Source: Lactarius indigo
Lineage: Eukaryota > Basidiomycota > Agaricomycetes > Russulales > Russulaceae
DNA: 64,000 nucleotides
Assembly (NCBI GenBank): GCA_025766275.1
Contig: JAFKAC010000003.1
Location: 2,790,001-2,854,000 of the forward strand
Direction: 5' to 3'
Translations under genes and position numbers: made by a program
The notes under the pieces: model-generated
Told to the model about the DNA's origin: nothing
The model's database searches: none
Seen by the model: only the letters and a program-made list of their open reading frames with translations
In this document: positions 56,435-64,000 of the stretch, piece by piece
How positions within the stretch are numbered: position 1 is the stretch's first letter
Layout of the letters: each line of letters starts with the position of its first letter

Positions 56435-58281
56435 TTATCTGCCCCCAATGTATATTCCTATGGGACACGGTCGCCAGCCATCTGTCTCTGTGAGCAAGCG
56501 CCACCCATTGCGGAGGGGAACGACCGCCTTGTTCGAAAAGGGCCCTTGTCCCCCTGGCCCGGGTTCTGGCGTGGGGAGACACTGGACTGGTTCTTGTGGC
56601 TGGCGTTCGGGTGCATCAAGAGAGAGCGCCGCTTGCAGACGGGCGTCCATGACGTCCAAATCTGTCTCCTTCCAAGCCCATGCACTGTCCTCCTGTTGCA
56701 GCAAAAAAAATTATTTCATTTGCGGTCTCCAAAAGAAGAATGCAAAGACCACCCACCACAGAGACCTGTGCTGTTGCACCGGTGGCAGTGGTACGACACA
56801 GTACGGTGGCTGAGATTTCGGCGAGCCGCCTATCCGAGGCACATAACGCCGCAAGCAGTGCCCGCGCTCTGTCAAAAAAACGAGGAGGTTTAAATCGCGT
56901 CCGGATCCGGTCCAAGACCGTACAAACACGAACCCTGGCTGGCACCTGGGCGGTGTTCCTGTCGTTTCGTCGTCGCGACACGGTGTGCACAAGGCATGTA
57001 TCAGCTGAAAGAAGACGTCCTCGCGACGCGCGGAAACGTCCGCATCAGTCTCGTCCGCGAGACGCCATTCTTCGACGAGCCACGCGCCCCACCCGGCAAG
57101 ACAAAGTTCGTACGACACCCTCTCGGCCGCCTCGTCGTTGTCGCCATTGTCTTCGGGACATGCGTGGTGGGGGCGCTCGGCGAGTAAACGCGCTACGATG
57201 TGTGAGGAGAGCGCCGCGCGCAGGGGGCCCACAGCGAGATTCTCGAGGAGCGGCGTCCAGACGGCGAGCAGAGCGGGCGGTGGATAGCGTGAGCCCTTCG
57301 GTGGCTCACGTTTCCTGTGAAAACACGACCATTAGCCCTCCTCCGCGTCGTCACGACGAGGGACAACCCACTTGCGAGAGAGTGGGACCAACGCGCCCCT
57401 CGCGAGAAGTGCTTCGCAGAGCCGGTCGAGAGCCCAGGCTTCTCTTGGATCGTCTCCGTCGTCGTAGGCATGCCACCACCCCCCACCAAACTCGTTCTCG
57501 TTCGTCGGATGCGCGGCTATACGTGCCTCGGCGAGCCAGCGCTCGATCTCGCGCAGGACAGCGCGGACGTCCGCATTATGGCGCAACGCAGCGCCGTCGT
57601 CGTTGCGAGCGAGCGACTTGAGTAGGCCCTTGTACCGTCTGAGCAGAGGGTCCGCGGGTCGGAGGTGGTGGCGGATCTGTGGCGATACGTGCGCAAGTAC
57701 CGGGTCTAACGTGGGGCGGAAATAATTGTGCAGAAGCCAACTGAGACACTACGGGGATATTATGTTATGTATTGTTCATTATAGGGGGCGGCGCAATGCG
57801 CACCTCTTTAACCCCATCGCGCAGTAATTCGAGACTTGGCAGGTCCTCGTGGGTCGCGGCGTGGCGGAGTTCGACAAGCCAACCCGGAAGACCGATCTGA
57901 GCGGCGATGGACGATATGGAGCGCGCGTAGGTCCCCAGTTGGAGAGGATCCACGAGACCATTGACGAGGCGGATGATCGCAGTTGCATAGCTCTGCCGCA
58001 GAGATAATGAGGAAGACGCCCCAGCGTCGTATGTACTCTCTTGGCGAATAGCGACCAAGATGGAAAGAAGAGACTCTAGCGCGTGTGGCAAGGGCATCAT
58101 GAACTTCCACGCAGAGAGCTTTGTCTACAGTTAAGACAAAAAGTATTGACTCGGGTGGGATACACACCCTTTCTATAGCGCTGTCTCTAGAGCTGTCGCT
58201 CACATCCTGGGAGTAAACCGACGAGTAGACTTGTTCAAGTTGAGCGAGGGTCGCCCACGGCACGCGACGCGGAAGTCGCAT
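56435..58281 (-). CDS. LAS1: Las1, pre-rRNA ITS2 endoribonuclease
   Basis: Las1 is the HEPN-family ribonuclease that, with Grc3 kinase, cuts ITS2 (C2 site) during 60S assembly. The start is taken as ATG 58281 (MRLPRRVPWATLAQLEQVYS), then WKFMMPLPHALESLLSILVA and SYATAIIRLVNGLVDPLQLG. The HEPN catalytic motif is intact: WLVELRHAATHEDLPSLELL contains R-H-x2-T-H. Downstream are EALSWLLHNYFRPTL, VRAVLREIERWLAEARIAAH and WALDRLCEALLARGALVPLS. The C-terminal part is less conserved and ends GWRPCPIGIYIGGR, a Las1-type ending. Length about 560 aa. The plus strand of this GC-rich region has a 313-codon open frame that is only a shadow. Confidence 0.85.
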
Positions 58282-58405
58282 CAAGAAACAAGTCGGGTCA
58301 CGTGTTGGCAACATCACATGCAGTATTGTCGCTAATATACGTAGTGCTAATATTATGTCATCGTGTCGGTCTAGTAAATGTCACAACACTCTACTCTCGT
58401 ACTCT

Positions 58406-60236
58406 TCAACTGTATTGCCGAGGAGTGAACTTGAGCAAACAGCCGTCCTGCGGGAATATGGTCGCGATGATTCTGTGTGATTTCGAATGTGACCAAGACG
58501 CTTCGACGAACTGACATCTTACTCACTGTACTTTATCGCTCCGTGGAGTCAATACATGTTTCCACTCCGCCAATTCACTTGCCAGGCCAAGTGCAAGTGC
58601 AATATTCATCGTCGCGTACTCAATGCCAACGCATTTGTGAGGGCCACTTCCAAAGACAAGGTAGTTCTGCGGATTCTTGTTCGCAGGGTTCTCAGGGTCA
58701 AGCCATCGTTCAGGGAGGAGGGTATCGGGGTCGGGGAAAACTTTGGGATCGTGCAAAGAGTTGTAAAAGGACGGGATAACCATGCTGCCAGCGGGGACCG
58801 TGTAATCATCCGAAATGGGGAACGCCTTCTTGGCAAGGTAGGGTACCTGCACACAGAATGAACAATTAGTCCACGGGCACAATGGAGGTGTTCCTCACCA
58901 TTGTCACAGGGGGCTTGACGCGGAGACTCTCTTTAACAACGGCTTTCAAGTACGGCATCTGATCGAGATCTTCGAGGGTCATCGGCCTGTCATGTTGACC
59001 TGGACGGACACGACTTTGCTCCTCGCGAATTTTAACAAGAATGTCTGGGTTGTCAGCAAGGTGTTGGAACCCATAGATGACGCCACTGCTCATGGCATCC
59101 TGACTCGCAAACAAGAAGGAGAACAAGACCATAGCCATCTCACGATCACTGAACTCCCTGCGACCTTTATATGCAGGATCCTTAAGCAAGGTGACCCACT
59201 CGTCAAGCATGCAACTGGGCTCTTTTCCCTGAGCCATTGCCTCCTTGCTTCGATAGGCAGCAAGCTCGAGCCAGGCGAGCGCGACTTTACGAGCCTGAAT
59301 AGCACGATAGACTTTGGTTCCAGGAAGAGCCAAGGGGAAGTTGACCAGTTCGAGCGCAACGGTGATGTCCCAATACTTGTCGCAGATTTCCCGGGGGGCC
59401 TCATCAGGCAAATGATTGCCACAGAAGACGCGCAGCGAAGTATCCATGTTGAGATCGCGCACTCTCATCATCATGCTTTTTTCGGTGGGATCAACCGTGG
59501 ATTCTGCGAGCCACTTTTTAATGTGTTTCCGAGTGACTGAATCCATGATGTTGAAGTACAGCCTGGGATGAGACGGCGACTGTGAGACGGCTCAACGTAG
59601 AGCATTTTATTGAAACGTACCCAAGTGCTTTGTGAGTGAAGAGATGATTGAGGCCTCGGCGGTATGCAACGTGTTCCTTTCCGGTCAAAAATACCCTGCG
59701 GGAGAAGTCAATCAAAACGGTATGGGTAGGCTGCGGAAATGAAAAGTTTTATACCAATTCTCCGGAAGTAGGATCTGCTTCGCAGAGTATACAAGACATG
59801 GTTCTGCGTGACCTGGAGAATTGAGGATTTTGCGAGAATATTCCGTCGTAGATGCCATGACAATGAAACTGACAGAGGTAGATGAGAATCAATTCCTAAT
59901 GCAAGAGACTACGAGTGCCAACATGTTAAAAACACTCAGTGCGCTGAGAGCTCCAGAGTTCCATTGCTTCATGTAGCCCTCCATGGTAGGTTTCATCGAG
60001 TCTGCAAATTTGCCAATTATGGGTATCGTCCATCTGTCACCGGGGAGGTGTCTCTTCTTATAACGATAGATGGATTGTTCGAGAGCGAGGAGAGCGAGAA
60101 TGACAGCGAAGGTTGTGTAGGTCCACGTTATAGCATTTGAGGCAGAGGAAAAGAGCGTTGGGAACTGAACGTTGGAGAACTGGGTGAGGGATGTGCCAGA
60201 AGGCCTTGAGACCGAGGCCGAGAAGTGATTGAACAT
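58406..60236 (-). CDS. ERG5: Sterol C-22 desaturase ERG5 (cytochrome P450 CYP61)
   Basis: ERG5 introduces the C22-23 double bond in ergosterol synthesis at the ER. ATG 60236 gives MFNHFSASVSRPSGTSLTQF and a membrane anchor (TYTTFAVILALLALEQSIYR) followed by the proline-rich hinge LPGDRWTIPIIGKFADS. Then VFLTGKEHVAYRRGLNHLF and LFTHKALG. The I-helix reads MVLFSFLFASQDAMSSGVIY, the CYP61 version of the oxygen-binding region. The K-helix has VVKESLRVKPPVTM (ExxR), then PSFYNSLHDPKVFPDPDTLL and PERW. The heme loop is FGSGPHKCVGIEYATMNIAL with the Cys ligand. C-terminus IIATIFPQDGCLLKFTPRQY. Length about 530 aa. The QDAMSS block identifies CYP61 rather than CYP51. Confidence 0.93.
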
Positions 60237-60376
60237 GGTGGTGTGGACACAAGTCCCTATTCCGAGATAATCCGTAAGTCGTGCTCAACTTTCCCTCCCG
60301 TCCCGTTTTTTTATTGGCTCGCCCCAAAATCAGTCCATTCTATTATTTATCCACGTGACCGTGTCCCGTACTACTA

Positions 60377-62336
60377 CTAACAGTCCCACCCATACACCCC
60401 TCCACTATGGGGCTTCTCGACCGGGCAGATGCTCGAATTAAACTGTTCCCTGAGTATCAGTTCTACGATGTTCCGGGAAGCGATAGTCTCTGTCTCCATT
60501 GCCGAGATCAGTCTAAAAAAGGTAAGAATAAGTTGTCATTTAATCCAAGGTCCTTGGTTACCACATACGGTTCGAACGCGTTCACATAGAAAAGGCCGTC
60601 ATCCAGCTTCACAGGAGGGAATTCTACCGTTGGGGGTAGCACGGGATACGAATCCCACTTGATATGCCATCGTCAAAATCCCGAGTAGAGAGAAAGAACT
60701 GCAAAACATATTACCTCCTTGCGGAAGACCCATCCAACTTGTCCCTGGAACACTCTCGCGAGCCAATCATCCGAGATTGGCTCCATGGAGAAAATCTTCA
60801 CAGACCATTCCCCGGTATTTTGAGCGTCATGGGTCTCGTTCCTGGCAATCTTTGCCTGCCCGTGATATGTAAGTGAGTTGAATTCTGGAGCTTTGCCGCC
60901 CTGACGGGCGCCGTCGAATGATGTCAGGATCGTCGTGGGTATCTTGCCAGCTGGACTTATACCCGAAATATTCAGGATCAGGTGTCGCTGCCGTAGTTGT
61001 GAGAAGAGTGACATGTAGGTGGATATATGGTTGGGGTGGGATTAAGGAGGATAACTCGTCTGGCAAGGAGATGCGAGAAGTGTGATAAGGTGCAGCGATG
61101 ATCACTGCGTCATAATCGCGACGCCCGTCCTGTGTCACGACAGTCCAACCGCTGTCTGAGCGTCGTTGTATGCCGTTCACCTAATGGTGTACTATAAATC
61201 TTGCTATTCGTAGAAAAAAAGGCTAGAGGAGCTTACTTCCGTCCCCAGGAAGACACGTGCGCCAGACCGTTTCACGAACTGCTCAAAAATTTGCCAGTTT
61301 CCACCCTTGACGCTAACCCCACCATCCGCTGCAAGGGAACAAGCCGTTACTAATGAGTGCAAGTCATCGACATTCTGCATAGCCGAGTTCAGCCAGAAAA
61401 CCATAATCGAGGGGAGAGCATGTCTAACCTGAGCATAATTCACGCGCGTGCCCGCCTCAATCAGTTCAGTTATGAACCTCTGAGAGACACCGTGATTTAG
61501 GAAGTATTCAGGCGCCAGTGAGGGAGACGAGTTCAGTCCAGTTCAGAGCGTTCTGGAGTTCCTCGATGGAGGACCACTGTGGAGCATCTGAATTGTAAAG
61601 CGTGGCAAAAACGTCTAACATGGACCGTACGCTAATTCGTATCGTAAGTCAGTTCGCAGAATAGGGTGGAAATTTAAAGCCTACAGTTCCTGCATCTTCT
61701 TCGCTGAGCGATAGCCATACCTCCACAGAAACTTGAGATTATCAAGCCAGGAACCAAATAGGCCCATGTTACTCCCCGTCTGCTGGTAAGCTTAGAACGG
61801 CCGGGTAGTCATCACGCGTAAATCATACCGTATACAAGAACTGCTCTCCGTCCCAGATACCCATGTCCCCGTCGTCATCCTCGAACCCATACAAGGACAA
61901 ATCGAATTCGCGCGTTGCCCGTTGGAGATTTTTGTTCACGTCCACAAAAATGGATGCCCCAAGTTCCACGGGCTCATACGCCGTATCATTATAAGGGTAT
62001 ACCGTGGTGCTTCCTTCGGAAAACTCAGCACGAAGCTCGGAAGTACTCGAATGAACACAGTGACTTACGACCGCCAATATAGTCATTGCGTTCGTAGACA
62101 TCGATTTCGACATCAAGGCCAGAACGTTCCTTGGCTTTGGCAATCCAGAACGCTGCAGAAGAACCCCCAGCCCCAGCGCCAATTATCGCGATACGTGGTG
62201 GCTGTGGGGTTTCTACGATGGGTGACGATTCAGAAGGGGGTGTTTTTAATGGCCAGAGCTTGGCGATATCGAATGGGAGCTGGATTGCATGGGATAGAGA
62301 TGCCGTGACTAGGACCAGTGAAATGAGCTTGCGCAT
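60377..62336 (-). CDS. PCYOX1: Prenylcysteine oxidase/lyase
   Basis: This FAD enzyme cleaves prenylcysteine released by degradation of farnesylated and geranylgeranylated proteins. ATG 62336 gives a signal peptide (MRKLISLVLVTASLSHAIQL). The FAD fold is RIAIIGAGAGGSSAAFWIAK with VEIDVYERNDYIGG. Further blocks: NDTAYEPVELGASIFVDVNK, MVFWLNSAMQNVDDLHSLVT, GGVSVKGGNWQIFEQFVKRS and YDAVIIAAPYHTSRISLPDE. The C-terminal part has AFEP, and then ISAMETETIASRNIVELILR, typical of the family end, closing GGVYGWDC. The apparent frameshift at a T6 run (60514-60519 on the plus strand) disappears if a GTATGT...TTTTTTAG intron of about 57 nt is used. Length about 560 aa. Confidence 0.85.
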
Positions 62337-62448
62337 TGTAGTTAGGGTTTACGGCTGTCAACGAGCGCCTTGATGCTGTTGTCCAACGGAGTTAGCGGTC
62401 CGGCGATCGGACATCCTCGGACATTCCCCGACCCACGGAAATCGTTCT

Positions 62449-64000
62449 ATGATATCCATCGTACCGCCAGAACTGACGGAGCGTACACTATCGCTCTGTC
62501 ATCCTAGAGATGTCGCCTCATTTGCACAAACTTGCCGCCGTGCGCACATCCCTCGTTTATCGATCACCCGACCAGTATCTGTGGCGCACCCTCTTCTTGG
62601 ATTACCCCTTCGACGACCCACGTCTCTCCAATGGATCCTCGGAAGTGGACTGGTGCGCAAAGCTTCGACGGCGCGTGCGGGCGGAACAGATAGCACGACG
62701 CGACGGTGACCGCCGCAAACTCGTAGACGTTCTGCTTGAATGTGTCCGCGAGGCAGCCCCTTGGGCCACATACCAATCCTCTCACAATCTCTCATGGGTG
62801 ACGGCAGTCCTAACGGTCAAAGAGTCTCCCTGGATTGAAGAGTGCCTAAGGCTCGGACTACCTGATTCTCCATCCATGAAGTACTCTGCTTCTGGCGCCG
62901 AGAAGCTTCGCGCTCACCTCGCCCTCTCACTCGACCGTGGTGCAGATACAGAAGCCCCAGAGAGACTTGGGGTACTCCGCCGGATGAGTAGGGCCCGCGT
63001 TTACGACCTCCGGAATTACACTAGAGAGGCACACTGGGGCCCCTTCACCGACGGTGGTGACTGTGTGAATTGGGGTCATGTAAACGCCTTCGTAACGGTG
63101 ATCGCGAATGAACCTACGGGATTTCGGAGGCGATTGGCCTAAAGAGTTCAAGCCGCAAGCAATAGGTGCAGGGCCTAGAAGCATGCCGTGCATACTCCGC
63201 ACCTGGTGCCCTTCAACGATCCCCGTTTGACTGGGCAGGGGTTGAGGGACAGTGGTTGAGGATCGTCTGTTTCTGTGATTACCGGTATGTCTCAGTGCCA
63301 CACTGTTTCCAGGGAACCCCACAACCGACTGATGTGCATGAAGAGACTTAATCAGTAAGTCTACCTCCCGTCCAACGCTGAGAAATTACTGACCTTCTGT
63401 GAAGGATTCAATGTTTGTGGAGTAGATATGCTATCCGGTACCTGAACTCATTCTCTGCGTAACCAGACTTCCGGTCGGAATCCAGGCTTCTTCGATGATG
63501 AACACCAGGAGGCTTCACGACTGCTCCGCCTCGATCTCCGGATTATCACCGTGGAAAGCGATCCAAGGGTTCTAGAGAAGCTACCAGACCCCTCACGCCC
63601 TCCTATTACGTTCGGGGGGACAATGCGGGGTTTTCAATTCAGAAGAGGCGTTGAATCGCGTAGTTCGTGGCACCGTTTGTGTAATGAAGGATGGTAACAT
63701 TCGATGGAGCTTTGTGAGTGCACCTGGTGGACAGCGGCCCAACAATACAGCTTATCTCCGTCTTGCAGGTGTCAATATTCAAACATCACGACCAGTGGAG
63801 GTTAGATGATGACAATCAGTCCCCCCCTTGTGGATAAGTCTTTCGAACTGATCACGTCAAGCAGTTCAGAAGGGGTTCAGATCGGTGGTGTCTGTAGTGC
63901 GGCCGGTGTTGTAGGGGCTGGTCCAGTGCACATCACGAACAAGGTCGAATCCTTTTACCGTCACTCTCGTCAGCGTCGTGGACTTACCTACATTGCTGTC
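62449..64000 (+). pseudogene. F-box-like protein gene with multiple frameshifts, 3' end beyond window
   Basis: The start resembles an F-box: MISIVPPELTERTLSLCHPR then DVASFAQTC (ATG 62449). The following text is TSLVYRSPDQYLWRTLFLDY, a pattern common in Agaricomycete F-box-like proteins, but it is in another frame after about 62540. Later blocks are in different frames: WTAVL-type segments and RLGVLRRMSRARVYDLRNYT, then DFGGDWPKEFKPQAIGAGPR, then PFDWAGVEGQWLRIVCFCDY, then GFFDDEHQEASRLLRLDLRI, NSEEALNRVVRGTVCVMKDG and SSEGVQIGGVCSAAGVVG. At least five one-base breaks (near 62540, 63110, 63187, 63622 and 63920) are not explained by introns. F-box genes are often numerous and decay readily, so a pseudogene is likely; base errors remain possible. 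Confidence 0.55.

Noticed and set aside
56680..57621. 313-codon plus-strand open frame
   Set aside because: It overlaps LAS1 exons on the minus strand, is arginine/threonine-rich from GC-rich DNA, and has no recognisable domain; it is a shadow.
58992..59540. 182-codon plus-strand open frame
   Set aside because: Complementary to the largest ERG5 exon, which has clear P450 motifs; no own motifs.
60507..60570. Apparent early stop and frameshift at a T6 run in PCYOX1
   Set aside because: A GTATGT donor just before it and the TTTTTTAG acceptor form a normal intron and restore the family C-terminus in frame.
1..64000. Transposons, insertion elements, CRISPR arrays, viral remnants, secondary-metabolite cluster
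   Set aside because: No transposase, reverse transcriptase, integrase, terminal repeats, spaced direct repeats, capsid or synthase motifs were seen in any frame read.

Overview
The window is nuclear DNA of a filamentous fungus, almost certainly a basidiomycete and probably an Agaricomycete. The evidence is dense short GT-AG introns (mostly about 45-70 nt), roughly one gene per 2 kb on both strands, short intergenic spacers, and a gene set that is eukaryotic and fungal: ERG5/CYP61, an MTC1-like protein, an Arp10-like dynactin subunit, a Rpd3-type deacetylase and a BTG/APRO protein. The genus cannot be fixed from the sequence alone. Almost everything is core cellular machinery. I see no transposon, CRISPR array, viral insertion or secondary-metabolite cluster. 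Exon-level calls come from reading the sequence by eye, so gene limits are firmer than some internal splice sites.

Layout. 0-7 kb: four co-oriented plus-strand genes (3' end of HAS1 helicase, TMEM33/Pom33-like membrane protein, CBS-PB1 protein, SAGA subunit Sgf11). 8-17 kb: UPF0658 Golgi-type membrane protein, Bet1 SNARE, minus-strand Ulp1 SUMO protease, intron-containing tRNA-Met(CAT), Arp10, Yippee-like protein. 17-20 kb: gene-poor, with small ORFs and an orphan coding-like fragment. 20-31 kb: Ras-like GTPase, peroxisomal PXMP4/PMP24, a long chromodomain protein head-to-head with MTC1, then NDUFS3 head-to-head with the splicing factor SPF27/BCAS2. 31-36 kb: a very long, disordered BAT2/PRRC2-like protein. 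36-48 kb: succinyl-CoA ligase beta, DinB-like protein, class I histone deacetylase, XPA/Rad14, peroxisomal acyl-CoA thioesterase, ribosomal protein eS27 and a BTG/Tob protein. 49-64 kb: biotin synthase, two tandem DEDD-fold exonuclease-like genes, a single-pass membrane protein, LAS1, ERG5, prenylcysteine oxidase, and a broken F-box-like gene at the right edge.

Functional themes are chromatin (Sgf11, chromodomain protein, HDAC), RNA and ribosome biogenesis (HAS1, SPF27, LAS1, eS27), secretory traffic (Bet1, Arp10), mitochondria and peroxisomes (NDUFS3, LSC2, BIO2, PXMP4, thioesterase) and sterol/prenyl metabolism (ERG5, PCYOX1). No operon-like system is evident, but several pairs share short divergent promoters.

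The most unusual item is the REX4-like gene at 51.5-52.5 kb, whose DEDDh fold is recognisable but whose four catalytic acidic positions all appear to be replaced. It lies 110 bp upstream of a WRN-like exonuclease with its acidic residues intact. Also notable are possible microexons and introns of only 32-37 nt, a ribosomal protein gene whose first coding exon is just the ATG, and a heavily frameshifted F-box gene.
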